64,000 nucleotides of DNA. Source: Hoplostethus atlanticus (taxonomy: Eukaryota > Chordata > Actinopteri > Trachichthyiformes > Trachichthyidae). Below, piece by piece: positions 1-13,600 of this stretch; positions within the stretch are counted from its first letter, which is position 1; every line of letters starts with the position of its first letter. Below the pieces are notes generated by a model. That model was given only the letters and a program-made list of their open reading frames with translations. It was not told where the DNA came from and did not search any database. The stretch is from positions 682,001 to 746,000 of the forward strand of contig JAXDDX010000002.1 of NCBI GenBank assembly GCA_034670405.1, written 5' to 3'. The position numbers were made by a program, and so were the translations under genes.

Positions 1-842
1 GCTGCCGCTGAAGATTGTGTCTTATCAGGAGCTCTATGGCTGGACTATGGATGCTATAGTGAAGCAGGTTGGACTGAAAAACAACTGCACTTTCTGTGGA
101 GTGTTCAGAAGGCAGGCACTAGACAGAGGAGCTATAATGCTTAAAGTGGATAAGATATGTACAGGTAACTCCCAATAGAAACATCCAAATATGAATACAT
201 GAATTTCAACCTTTTGGTGTTATCAAGCAGCCTTGGCCTGAATGGTAAAGAATGGCATGGTATTTGCTATCATTTGTTACAATTGCTGTGATATACGTTT
301 TCACAGGTCACAATGCTGATGACGTGGCGGAGACGGTGTTGATGAACGTCTTGCGAGGGGACATAGCTCGTCTGCGCCGCTGCACTGCCATCTCCACAGC
401 CAGTGAGAGTGAAGGTGTCGTGCCGCGCTGCAAGCCCCTCAAATATGCCTATGAGAAAGAGATTGTGCTCTATGCTTACTTCAAAAAGTTGGACTACTTT
501 TCCACAGAGTGCATCTACTCTCCTAACGCCTACCGTGGGTATGCGCGGACCTTCTTAAAGGACCTGGAGAGCGTGAGGCCCAGTTCCATCATGGATGTCA
601 TTCACTCTGGGGAGAACCTGTCAGTGAGGGAGGGGGTGAAGATGCCTGTGCAGGGAACTTGCAGCCGATGTGGCTACATCTCTAGCCAGGCACTCTGTAA
701 ATCGTGTGTGTTGTTGGAGGGGTTGAACCGAGGCCTGCCTAAGCTGGGCATAGGGAAACACCACCGCTTGCATGGCAAAATCCTATCCCAGCAGCCTCTG
801 ACAGAAAAGGAGGAGAGGAAGCTCAAGTCTGTAGACTTCTGA
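1..842 (+). CDS. ctu1: Cytoplasmic tRNA 2-thiolation protein 1 (CTU1/NCS6), 3' part
   Basis: Two exons are visible: 1-164 (reading frame from base 2, donor GTAACT at 165) and 307-842 (acceptor TTTTCACAG). Together they give 232 codons plus TGA; full family members are about 350 residues, so the N-terminal PP-loop half lies left of the window. The protein is the ATP-pyrophosphatase subunit that, with CTU2 and URM1 as sulfur carrier, makes the 2-thio group of wobble uridine in cytosolic Lys, Glu and Gln tRNAs. Seen in the sequence: a CTFCG zinc-type motif in exon 1, the family block [14 protein letters not shown] at the exon junction, a later LRGD, and a C-terminal Cys cluster (CSRCG followed by CKSC) before [13 protein letters not shown]. 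The junction codon is split G|GT. No break is seen. Identity is firm from these blocks; only the 5' half is missing. Confidence 0.93.
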
Positions 843-1300
843 GATCGGAGAATTATTAGGAACTTTTTTTAATCACTATTAAAAAGACATTGAAATGTAG
901 GAGTAATTTGTTGTTAATATAATATCTGAATGGCAATTTTTTGTTGTTGTGATTGGCTTGCAACAGACACTCATATATTTGGGTTTCAAAATACTGCACA
1001 CTTGTCACTTACACATGTACACCTACCTTTTGACCCTCCTAGTGACAACATGCTTAATTTCTTTATTTTTTTTAGAGAGGTAGCAAATATATGGTCACAG
1101 TACAAGGTTTTATGTCCTTATAATAAATATATTATTCTATATGTTTCCTTGATTTTCTTTATTCTGATTACATGCAATTTCTTTGCATGTATTTTTAAAC
1201 TATCCTGAAGTTAGGCTCAGTGTTCTCATGAAAGCAAGAGTTGGTACCATGCCAGGATTACTGACTGGACAAGCAGGACACAACCAGTCAGGTCCCCAAC
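843..1300 (+). other. ctu1 3' UTR and short spacer
   Basis: AT-rich sequence follows the ctu1 stop. Candidate poly(A) signals are ATTAAA at 878-883 and a canonical AATAAA at 1122-1127; the second is the better match and would give a 3' UTR of about 300 bases. No coding potential is evident in this stretch. Confidence 0.55.
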
Positions 1301-1688
1301 AGCCCCTGGACCACGTGATGATACATTTGTAAGTTACGTGTTAATTTGCCTTCATACAAATCTACAACGTAGCTGGGTTCCATAGAAAGATAATAACCCA
1401 CACGTGGTTACATCAGCTCTTGAAGGCAGTGTTTTCCTTGTAGTGTCGGTTCCGCCATTGGTCGCTAGAGGTCGCTCACCACCGAGCTTCGTTCGTTCTC
1501 TCTCAAATCGGGACGCGCGCACTTGTGAAGTACACATGCACACATCGTAGCGCGTTCCCGAGAGCTACTCCTGACCAACTTCCAGGACAGCGGTCTGCTG
1601 AGGTTTGGAAAGGAAAACCCAGGCTTTGAAAACAGCCGAAAAGATAACGAAGAACGAGCGTGGCACAGTTTAAAACCAGTCCTGCATT
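1301..1688 (+). promoter_or_regulatory. Probable paxillin promoter and 5' UTR
   Basis: This CpG-containing stretch leads directly into the paxillin start codon. It has two perfect CACGTG E-boxes (1312-1317 and 1401-1406), an inverted CCAAT box (ATTGG, 1457-1461) and a CG-rich segment around 1500-1560. I see no convincing TATA box. The transcription start is probably near 1500-1600, but that is inferred from base composition only. Confidence 0.5.
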
Positions 1689-4600
1689 ATGGACGATTTA
1701 GGTAAGTTAGGAACTTCTTTAAAAAATACTATTTGTTTTTCCTCAGTCTCGCAGCCAGTAGCGGAAAGCAGGGTGGAGGAGTTAACGTTACGACGAGGCT
1801 ACAAAGATGTTTAAAAAAGGCCTTTTCTGGTTCAGTTTAGTGACCTTGCTCTGGGACAGGTAGTCAACTCCTGGCAGAAATGTTGTTACAGTATACCGAG
1901 GCTGTGTGCTTGTTGGATATTTTACATTTCACCCACTTTCTTTAGCAAAAGCATTAGAATAGCGGCTGTAACTCACTAGCCTGACTGCCACCTCCTTTTA
2001 AACGGGTCCAGAACACAATTGGACAGATATCCAATCGTGTGACTGAAACCGGTGATAATTGTGATTAGAAATGCACCGTGTCATACCTCCAAATGAGCTG
2101 CTTTTGAACAATACCTGCACCAGGGGATATTTAACTGTCATTTTGACATCGAGCATTAACATTACCTCTCCTACTTTTGCCCCCAGGCTATTCATTCCAA
2201 CTTTGAAGTGGTAGAGTCACAGGCCTACTTAATTAGACTGCTGAATACAGCACAATGTGGCCTGGGCTGGCACTCCAGTGTAGCATGTCTGGCATATATC
2301 TCCAGTCTGATAGGGAAACCTACAGCTACTGATACTAAGGCACTAACCAAAGCCTGCACTTGGCTGGCCTCATTGCTAATAGTAAGCCTTGATACAGGAG
2401 CCAAGGATGTGATCAGGGCAACACAAAAACAGGAAACTGTGAGTAGGGTAGCTGTGATGGCCTACACAAAAGGCCAGGTCATTGTTTCCATTCGTTATAA
2501 TATGCATCACAGATCTTCAATCAGTGGAACACATGAAGGTCTGGGTAAAGATCTGAAGAAGCAGGGTATCCAAACCTTCATGCTGCATGTGTAGAGGTAC
2601 AATTCATGGTTTGTGGTCAAGTAACTTTACTATTATTTATTACATGTCATATGTGACTCTTTGTTTTGTATTTTCATATTGGGGAAATTCTCATGTACAC
2701 TAACCCATTAGCCTGCTATCAGCCCAATATGCAATACTAGCATTGGTATCAATGCATCCCTAGTACATACTGCCTATATGTGTCTCATGCAGGCTTGCAA
2801 CTCCACTTCTGTTTTTTGTGCTTCTCTGACCAGTCAACTCTTCAATTTACTGGCTCCTGACCTTTTGGCACTGAACTTTGAACTCCCTCATTTTGTTTTT
2901 ACAGTTTTTATCGGGTGGTCTGTTTGCTATATTTGCCCTGAGAACCTAAATCTACTTCTGAATAAATCACTTCCTTTGCTTCCATCTGTTGTCTGTAGGA
3001 ATGCTCCAACTGATTGCTACAGATGTCCCAAAAAAGCAGTAAAATGGGTTTCTAAATTGTTTAAGTGGAGAGACGATGAGACACATTTTGAGTTTGGCGT
3101 GCTCTGAGAATACCTCCAGGGCACATAAGATGCTAAAGCTGCCATGGGCCAGTGAAAGGGCTGATTGTTGGTGGAGAGGGAGCCTGCAGTCTGACTCAAG
3201 CAGAGGGAGCAGCAGGCTGAGGGAGGGGCCCGGCTGCTGTGGAATGTCTAACATCACTCTGTGTTGGGGTCCAAGGCCAAATGATCCTCGGGTCATGACT
3301 CACCTCCTACTGCTCTCAGCCCCATGCATGCTGCCCCTGGGGGGGGGGGGCTGTCAGCTACTTTGTCTCTCCCTCGGTCATGGGTCAAATAGTATTTGCA
3401 AACACTTAGTCTGTTTTAATGTGCTTGGAGTAGCAGAGAGACAGGGTTTGACATGTTTACTTAATTGACTTTCAAATACTTTACTTTGATGTTAACTTTC
3501 TTCTCCACATCATCCTATGTGACAAACTCCACCCATGTGCCACCTAAGCAGGCGAAAACAAACAATAAACTATTTGCAAATACTTTTTGGCTGAGGTATG
3601 CTGTCCTTTCAGTAAACCCTCAACCAACCCCTACAGGTCCTTGTCAGTGGCTCATTGATGACTGGCCAAAACAGAGCTGTTTGGAAACCTGATCAGACCC
3701 CACAACACTGATCCCCTCCTCTCCTCTTCCTCCTTCACTCTGTGTATATTGATCCGCCCACGTTGCTCACTACTCAGGAGGAAGGGGATTCCCTTGGAGT
3801 GGTATGGGAGCAACTAGTCCAGTCTGTTCCTCCAAGTAAGATTTTTGTCTGATCAATCTCTCACAGTCCAGACCAGGTGGCAACCAGGCCTGGGCTAAAC
3901 ATCATTACTGATGTGGCCCGAGGGCAAGTCCTCTCCCAGATGTGGCTCTTAACCACATGTGACACAGTGTCAGTTGGCCTGTTCTGCTGCTGTGTTTGAT
4001 GTGTGTGTGGGGTGTGAAGCCACTGCTCTCCTCTCTGTGAATTCCTCAGGGTCCTGTGACATTCAGACATACTCAGTGATGACTGACCTCACTGGGCTGT
4101 GGAGGCCCTGGTCCATGTCTGCAGGTTAACGCTGAAGAAAATGGATTAAAGACATATGGAAGGGCTAGGGCTAAGTGAGCAGGGTACAGACTCCTCTTGC
4201 TAGATTCCCACCCAAACAGACTGCTTATGAATCATTGGTGAATCAAATCTGAACATTTGTCCTCTGTCAGATTATAAAATAAGAATCAATTGCTTTGTAA
4301 AGCTAACCTACAATATATAAAGTAAGACTTCTAGCAGTGTTAGCTCTACCTAGCAAGTACCTTGAGGCCCATTTGTATCTAGCAGGTGGCTATGTGGGTT
4401 GAACAGCAAAGGAGACCACTTCTAACATCTGCTTACCAGGCCCTTTCGTAGACTCCTAGCTCTTCTAGATTTGAGGATTAGATCCGTCAGTTGATCACCT
4501 TGCAGAGGATGGTCCTATTTCCCAGGCAGGAAGAGTATTGAGAATTGGCTGAAGTGGCGTGGTCTTAAATGTTTACAACGTTTGCACAGCATACCAAAAG

Positions 4601-7600
4601 ATCTTAGAAGGTCTTTAGTGAGTTCTGTGTCTCAGTATGTCGGCAGCACCGAGTTAGTGTTACCAAACCAGCTATCATCACCCCTCACAAGCTGCAGGGT
4701 TAGTGCATACCGCCCCTAACGCACTGTGTTGCAGTGGGCTTGCCTGCTAGGCTTGAAGGGAGGCTCCGGACTGTAAATCAGTCTTGTTCTCTGAGCTCCA
4801 CACCCATCCTGTTCTGGGTCTGGGGAAGAGAGAGTTGCATGGCTGACCTCATCGCTTAGGCAACAGACCCTGCCCCACATCCTGAGGAAACAGAGGAGAA
4901 AAACAATGAGCAGAGTCAGTGTTGGAGGCCAGCAAACATGGGGGGGTTTGGGGCCTCAGTCGGTGATCCTGCTGTTAGGACAGTGTTTTCACCGTTCAAA
5001 GCCGCACCACACAGTCTCTTCACTGCGTCCTTCACCCTCTTCCTCTTGCCATGCTGTTTCCTCTCCTCCCTTGCTCTTTGGCCTTGTTACTTGGCTCAGA
5101 GAACAGTGCTGATTATTTTCCTGACGGGTCAGGGTAATGGAGTAGGAATCTGAGTCCCTACTGGATTCTTCCCACATTACTCAAGCTGGGACACCCCAGG
5201 GCACGTTCAAAGGCCTCAGTGTGGAGGACAGTGCTCGTCTATAAGCAGGTCAGGAAACTAACTTTTCCACCAGCCACAGTGGTAAATCCCAAAGTTGTCC
5301 TTTCACTTGGTTTCACTATTTCATCAGTAAACTAGATTTTTAGACTGGAGCAAAACCTCCTGATGGTTGGTTACGTGCCAAAGTGGGTGGTGGAGTGGAC
5401 AAACTTAGCATCCACAGCCAAATTTACTAGGATTTCGTTGGTGGCTGGTGGTAATTTCCTTATAAGATGGCTGCCAGTTGGGAGGACGGGTGGGTGTTGT
5501 CAGACCCAGTGTTTTTTCCCAAAATGACAAGACAGCCTTTCTTTGAGGGTATTCACCACGTCCTACCCAATCATGTTCTCTTCTGGCACAATAGGCTACT
5601 CACTGACATACCCCCTTTACACATGCATGGGTGTGAGTGTGTCCTCAGTGACTGCATGTTAGATGAGTCTTTAGACTTTCCCCTGTCATCTGATTTACTG
5701 GTCTGTGGGGAAGTGCTTTTATTTTGGTCCAGCGTTCTCTCGAGGGGAGTGTCATCTTTCGGATATGGGGCTGCTGGGGCGGGGGGGGGGGGGGGTATTT
5801 TTAGGTATGTTTATTTTGAAGTCATCGCCCCAAGATGCTTCTGTCTTGCTGATGATATAACACTCATTCATCCTTCATTATTGTAGGCCTATCTCTTTTT
5901 TTTTTTGTAGTACATACAGGTAGTCTGTATCTTACATGAAGCATGACATTTCTTTGAACTTTGAACTCTCCCTCTCCCCTCTGTTGGCTGTTTGTGTGCC
6001 TTTCTCTCATTCACTCACTCTCTATTTCTCTGCCGCTGGTTTCCACCCAGCCTTCCCTGCTTGTCTCACTGGCATCTCACCCTCCACCCCTCTCCCTGGC
6101 CCCTGCCTCTCTTGTTTGATATAAATATCATGTCGGGTTAGCCTGATGGGGTAGGGTTTCGGCGTGGGGTGGCGGCCAGCTCTGCTCTTTTGCTCTTTAG
6201 CTATAAACAGGTGAGCTGTGGACACCAGTGGCCCATCACCCGTATCCCACATGTTAATAGAAAAGATTAGACAGCGCTGCTTGTGTGCCTGCCTGGGCTG
6301 CACTGCCTCTGGGAACGGGGCAATAAAAACATTGACATCTCCCTTATCCTGGAATTCGAAGCATGCTGTAGTTTGTGGAGCGGCTCCTGTAATTGTCCAC
6401 ACATTATGTTCATTTTCTGGACTGACAGATGGTGGTTTGTTTCCGAGCACATTCCTCACCGACTTTCCTCCTTGAACCCTGTGGTATTGGTGGAATGTGT
6501 TCTGCTTGAGTAATTTTTAGTACTAAATATTATTTTGATTGTTTTCTTGGTACGTTTGCCGGTTGGATGTTAAGCGATGTGTTGCACTCGGTTAGGCCAG
6601 CCATACTTTCCCTTCCACCCCCTCTCCTATGCCACCTTATCTGTGTCCCTGCCTGGTTGCTTTCTTTCTCCGAGACGGACAGAGGAATGTCTGGAATTCC
6701 CCATGCACCTTCCCGCCCATCAGATAAAGACTGCAGGACTGTGGCAGGGCCTTGAGGGAGAGGGGCTACCCAGGCAAGACTGTACATGTACCCACTGCCA
6801 CAAGAATGTGTACAGCATCCACATAACTGCATAGCTGTTTGTTGAACATCATGAATATTATTTATGCCACAGACGCCCTGAAAGTGTCGGCTACTGTTAC
6901 CACGGCATGCTGTTCGGATGTCAAACAGCTACTGAAGTCTGATCAATTTATCTTATATTAACCAATAGGCCCACTCGTATCCTTTTTGATGGTAGTTTTA
7001 TTCCTCTAAACCTGTATAATGGACCATTGAGTCAGGATGCTGTCTGTGCCCATCGTAGCTCCTGACCCCCTCTGGAATGGAAAAGATTAGCCTGTTACTT
7101 GGCTTACAGTGCATGTTTGCATTCTTAATGCTTTTAACTCCCCAACTTCACTCAGACCACGGCCCCATGTCCATGCTCATATCAGACTCAACACTGCCCT
7201 CCCCAGGCAGACAAACTGGGACAATTCCAGTAGCATCTTACAATCATCAACTCTTTATGGCCTGCAGTAAATGATATCAAAGTGATGCTCTTCACTAAGA
7301 ATGGTTTATTAATAGTTCAGGCTGCCAAAGTCAAAGCCACACATGTGAGGAGGAAATCAGTTTTTCACAGCTTCTGATACCAATACTAAATGTAACTATT
7401 GGCTGGAATCTACTACTTTTCCTGCACAATATAGACTTTGACTGTCATTGGACAATTAAGATATAAATACGATATAGCCCAGCCTGTTTTTCTCTTCAGA
7501 AAACTATCATATAACTAGCTTCAAACCCCCCCAAATAAAGTCACTTTGCTTTGATTTCTGACATGGTACTCATCAGCTCTTATTATCTGATACCTTAGCC

Positions 7601-10600
7601 TTTTATTATCCCGATATATGATTATTAAGAATTAGTATTGGTCCACCCCCCACTGTGATCCATATCCTTTTTGGGGACTGCAGTTTATCTCCCTCCAAGG
7701 AATGAATATAGGCTTATTCTTGATTTAAACACTTAATCCGATACCTACAGGGGACTTCCCCTGTAGGTATCTGTGCCTGTGTCACAGATCAGCAGGGGGT
7801 AATGAGTTCAGAGGGGCAGATTCTCAGAAACGTGGCTCTGCAAGTCTTACGGAGGCCTCAGGCAGTACGGCTGTCCTGGCTGTCAGGAGTACGGCCATGA
7901 AGTACTTTCCAGATATACATCACCATAATTAGCAAGTCTTGAGATGTTTATCTATTTGAAAGCATTTGTCAAAATAAAAGCAAAGCAAAATTCCTAATCT
8001 ACATCTAAAGATTATATTTCATGACTTTACCGTTGTTCCAAAACGATTGTGGTATTTTCTTTTCTGGAGGCTTTGTTTTATGAGTGACAAAGTCAATTTA
8101 AGTAAGACCTTGTTTAGCATGTCAGCACCAGGTGCAGATTATTTTAAGCTGGTAGTGATATTTCAGCACATTTGCACAGACTTAGGCTACTTGCGGAGCT
8201 TACAGCTTTAAATAGGCTTGTGCTCCCATGTGGTTTATGTCAAACTGCATGACTTAAACATTTAACTCCTGGACAGAGATCTGACAGAATATCCTTATAG
8301 TAGTAGATAGATAATGACGTATAAGGTTGTGACAGACACCAGTTTAATGAACACTTTTTTTCTTGTAAAGATCAAAGCCTGTACACTTAATCTAGTTTAT
8401 CTGGTTTGAACTTTCAAACTTTGGTTAAAGTTTGTTTAAAATGTTGTCTCTCGCAATTTAAGCTGCTGCTTCAAGATCCGTTAAGTTACAAGCCTGTTGG
8501 CTGTATTCATACTGCTAATGGGAATTTGTGGGGGAGAAGACGCTCTAGTAGAGAGCTAGTGTGTTAGTGAGGGTAGATTTCCAGAGAGTATGTTGTTAGA
8601 TATTGGTGTGTCGAAAGGAGTGAGTTTTTATACCGTCACCCAGGTCTTACTCTCAAACCACACCCCCGACTGACTGGCAGCATGTTATCGCTCCCTGTCC
8701 CTCACACTAGACTCACCCTTACATGCCGGCTAGTGGATAAGCACTACGACGGGTGGAATAATGTGAGTACAGACCTTGACTTTCTATGTAATGATTAAAT
8801 CCGGAATATTTTGAATGCTGGATTAATATATTTAATTTTAAGACCTAATTTTTTTTGGTCCAATTATTAGCATTGTGACATTAAGACTTTGTTGCTACTA
8901 CTGTTATCAGAGTCTTGACACCGGCGAAGGAGCAGCTTATATACTCTATCCAAGGCCTGTACAGTGACTTAATTTACCATATATTCTGCATTCATGATTC
9001 ATGAGTATGTAGGCAGTGTCTACCATTTTCACCAAGCAATAAGATTGAATTAGAATAGTCTATGCTAGCTCAAAGTTACATTTGATCCTGGTCCCCAAGG
9101 ATATGTCGACTATACTGAAGTTTTTGGGCTAAATCTCACATGCTGACAATTGCAGTCTGACCACATTCACCTTATTTCCAATTTAGGATTGATCTAACTT
9201 ATTTTTTGAAGGAACAGTGGGGAGTTTGGAGAAGCAGGGTTACGTAGTTAGCCAGATACTGTAAAAATGATCATGAAATTGGATTCCAAAAGTCATGAGC
9301 CACTTTTACTATTTTACGAGACAATTTGTGTTTTGGAATAGGAATGCTGCTGGTAGAGTAGGCAAACTTACTAACATCCACAACCAAAGTTTGTGTGTGT
9401 TTGGCTGGTGGCTTGGTTAATTTTCCACCCTGCTCTCTGGCCTTATGAGTTAGGATTCCTTGAAGCAGTCTGTAGTAGTTCCCAGCTACTATACTGTAAC
9501 AGTACGCAGCCTACCTCTGCAGTCTATTCTGGACTGGCTGAGGATGGATGGATTGTGTGATGTAAGAGTCTATTTTGTTCCTGCGTTCCAGTGGCCACTC
9601 AGCAGGGTAGCACTGTACCCCCTCAACCATGGACGGGATTCAGACATGCTTGGTCTGTCTGATTCCTGCCTGTCTGCCTATCTGTCTCTTTGTTCGTATC
9701 GTATCGCCTCCTTAGGTTCTTGCTCATTCTCATAAAACAGACGTAGCGACTTACTGACAGTAGGGTTGTATTTATAGAGGAGGATTGATGGAAAAAGAAA
9801 GTTGGGGATTTCAGAGGGTTGTTAACCAGACCTAATGGCTTTAGGTATGACAGTTGGCTTAGTGTGCCATCCTGGAGATGATGACAGAGCCTAACCTTGG
9901 TGTTGGAGCGTTGCTGTGGATGTGCCCCGTGGAGAAAGCCTTTTTTGGTGCATGGAGGCTCAGTGACAGGTTGGAATGAGAGGCTGACTCACACACACAG
10001 GCATTGTCAGTGATCCCGCGTTCAGTCGCCACCTCGGAGCACCCAGCAACGCTAGCAAACAATTTATAGGTGAAACAGCTGAAACCTCTTGTAAGTCCCC
10101 TTGTGAAAACAGTTTAAGAAAGCATTTGTTTGTGGTGTTCAGATGGTAAGTGAAGTGACATGGCGAATTAGTATGTCATACATACATGGTGATGCTTTAT
10201 GATTAATATTTATGATTTATGTTATATTTTTTTCCAGGATTTTTTTTTGGGCATACCATTCATTTCTAATGGGAGATTACAATAGTGGCTTGACTTTTTA
10301 ATTACCAAATGTTCTCTCTCAGACGCGTTGTTGGCGGACCTGGAATCTACGACGTCCCACATCGCAAAACGACCGGTGTTCTTGCCTGAAGAGACCCCCT
10401 ACTCCATCCCTACCGGAGGACAGTCCTACCAGGATGTGTCGGTCCCACCCCCTGTCCCTCCCCCTCCCTCAGCCGAGGCTCTGAATGGTTCCCTCATAGA
10501 CCCCCCGGACTCCCACCACTCGTCTCAGCAGGTAAGTCAGATCTCTAGCGCCACCAGGCACTCACCTAACTCATCTTAGTCAAGTTAAATTTAATTACGA

Positions 10601-13600
10601 AGCCCTTTATCAAACAGGTTTGTCATTAAGGGCTTTACAGAGAAACATAAAAACAATAAACAAAATCATCACAGATTTTCAGATATGAGGCTTGTGTGGA
10701 TGTCTGTGTGCAGGCAATGCAACTTATATTATCAGATCACATCCTGAAGTGGTCAGACTCATCGGATACACAATATGAGAAAATTCCACTTTGGGAATGT
10801 TCAGGCTTGCCCAGTTAATGGACATGACCGGGTGAAGTCACATTGAAAAGCCAAGTGTAACCGCAGCAATAGATAGATTTCTTTATGCTTATTTTGGCCT
10901 CTCCCTGGGTAAGTAAGACTGACTGGTGTATGCTCTGCAGTCCTTAGGTTCAGCCCAGAAGAGCTCATGGTCCAGGGACAGTAGCAGCCCCCCACTGTCT
11001 CACATTGAAGAGGACCACGTCTACAGGTGAGCTTCCAGAAGACTCATAGAGTATCCAGCCGAGCTCACCGGGGTGGTGTCAGTGTTTGTTTTTTAATACC
11101 TGTAGTCACTATTGACGACTGTTGTCTGTCTCCTTCTGTGTCTCTCAGTTTTCCAAACAAACAGAAGTCGTCAGACTCGTCTGCAGCCGCCATGACGTCT
11201 GTCCTGGGCAGTAACCTGTCAGAGCTGGACAGACTGCTGCTGGAACTCAACGCGGTACAACAGAACTCCCCTTCCTTCCCCACTACAGGTAGACATGAGG
11301 CCTTCTCCCCTATCAGCACCACATGTGTTTAACAGAACTAGTTGGTTCATTAAGCGGGATTGTATCATCATTACTGCAATGTCTGACTGAAGATAACTCA
11401 CTGTGTATTAACAGATGGATATCCATATCTAAAGGAAAACGTGGTTGTCACATAGCAGCTGTTATTTACTGTGTACATGATGAGACATAGAGTAGTAGAG
11501 TAAGCAATAAACTGTTATGTTCCCACAGAGGAGACGGCTCCACCCCTACCATCCTGCAGCATCACCCACTATGAGAACGGCAGTGCCCCTGACATCATGG
11601 TGAGCCCTCCCCCTCAGGAGAAACCCAAGAGGAATGGCACAAGGTTGGATGAGGGCCGGCCCACTGTGGAGAGTCTGCTGGATGAGCTGGAGGGCTCTGT
11701 GCCTTCGCCCAGGTAAAGACCAGCATTGATATGAAAGACCTAGGGTTCTCCTCTTTATAGCCTGGGACCTTAATAAGAAGTCTTTCACTGGTACCAAGCT
11801 AATGAAAAGATTTTGCTTGTTATGTGTTATTTTAGTTCCCTACTCATAATTCAAGAAACCAGACTATTTACAGTTTGAGTCCCTGTGTTAGAAAAGTCTC
11901 CAGGTTCATGTGTGATTGCATATCTTTATCTGTATATTGCAGCCCCAGTCCCTCCATGCTCCACAGTGATTTGGACACACCCTCTCAGCAACAAGCCAGA
12001 ATTTCAGCTTCCTGTGCCACAAGAGAGCTTGATGAGCTCATGGCCTCTCTATCTGACTTCAAGGTACCAAGCACTATAGGTGTATGCTGAAAAGGGTTTG
12101 TTTCCCCTATAATCCTGTCATATTCTTAGAATTTCTCTATCCTCTTCCTCTGGTTTCTCTTACTCTCCCATTTCTCTGTTTTCTAGCCTAGTTCTTTGGG
12201 CTCCTTGCTAGATCAGGCAGGAGCCTGTTCCAGCTCTCCTCATCCTCCAGCCTCCTCCTCCATCACTCCTGTGACTTCCTCCTTCCTTAGCCTGTCCCAC
12301 CCATCTGCCTGTGACTCTCCTCTCTTTTCTCTGCCTGCTGGTCTGGAGCTGCACATAGACGAGGATGGGGGTGGACGTGACTTGTCAATGGCCTGTCCAA
12401 ATCCTCTCCTTTCCCACAGCCCCATTTCCTCACTCTCTGCAGCCAGTGACCCAGACATTGACTCTGTCATAGATATCTCTGCCACCATGCTGTCATCCCA
12501 TCTCAAGTCTCTGATTGTCCTCTCTCAGTCTGCTAGCCCTAACTCCAACCTGTCTACAAATAGCCAAAGTCCTTCCAATACTACCACTCCCTCAATGACC
12601 TCAGTTAACACCATCCTGGACCACAAGTCCTCCAAATCCCCTAGTCCCACTGTAGAACGGGTGTCACCCTCGCCTGCTGTTGGTAAACTCTTCTTTACAC
12701 CTGAGACTACAGCCAAGGGGTCCATCTTCAATTATGGCCTTGGTTTGAATTTTGCTACTCCACCACCTTCCAACAGAAACCTCACTCCTCCTGTCTCCGC
12801 CCCCAAGACTCCTTCACCTCTCCCTGCTGCAGTCCCTGTGTCTCCCTGTCCTACCCTCGCTCTTTCAAAAACATCCTCACCATCCCCGCTCTCCTCAGCG
12901 AAGGCACCCTCTCCCCCGGCTCTTGCCAGCCTCAAGATCCCCAGCAGAGAGCTACTGGAGCCAACCCCCACAGCTCAGAGAGCCAGCCCCCTCACTAGGA
13001 AGCATTCCCCCATGATGCAGCCCTCTCTGCATGAAGCTCTAGACAAGCTGCTGGCTATGAGTTTTGCACAGAATGACACCGGACCACATGTGGAGCAACC
13101 ACAGTTGAAGATGGAAGCCAATTGTCTGAGCAGAGAGGTGCACGAGGTGTACGAGGAGCCCATCCTGCCTTTAGACAGAAGCAGCATGCACCCTGACACT
13201 TTCACCAGCAGCACCACCATCACCACAGACGAATCCCTAGATGGAGGCACCGATGGACATGGGGATTTTCTGGACTGGGCCGATGAGGAGCTGTCCATGT
13301 CCCTCCATGATGGGCTGGATGGCACCATGACTCCTTACACTGAGAGGCCTTACACAGACGGCAGCATGACCCCCTTGACCGAGGCCAGCTGGATGGATGA
13401 GTCCATGACCCCGTCTTCATGCCCTGGGACCCCTGACGTTGCCCTGGACCTGCCCCTGCTGCAGCCTGCCACTATGGACAGAGTCTCAGCATCTGGACAT
13501 GTATGCATCTCCACTGCCTGTGTGACAGGATGGGGTTGTTTGCTAGAATTTTGCTTTAGCACTGACGGGTTTATTAGTCAAGCAAGCTATTAATCAAGAC

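Larger units (their letters stand above)
1702..10322 (+). other. pxn: Paxillin intron 1 (8.6 kb)
   Basis: The donor is GTAAGT after codon 4 and the acceptor is CTCTCTCAG. The open frames inside are short, lack family motifs and look like chance. What it holds: G-runs at 3339-3350 and 5781-5795, two related copies of a dispersed repeat (5376-5460 and 9345-9428), and a 32-bp palindrome at 7740-7771. A large first intron is typical for genes whose first coding exon ends a few codons after the ATG, and it is a usual place for enhancers. No enhancer can be proven here. Confidence 0.8.

Noticed and set aside
2208..2594. 128-codon open frame in paxillin intron 1
   Set aside because: No recognisable domain and no splice-site support; chance frame or old repeat debris.
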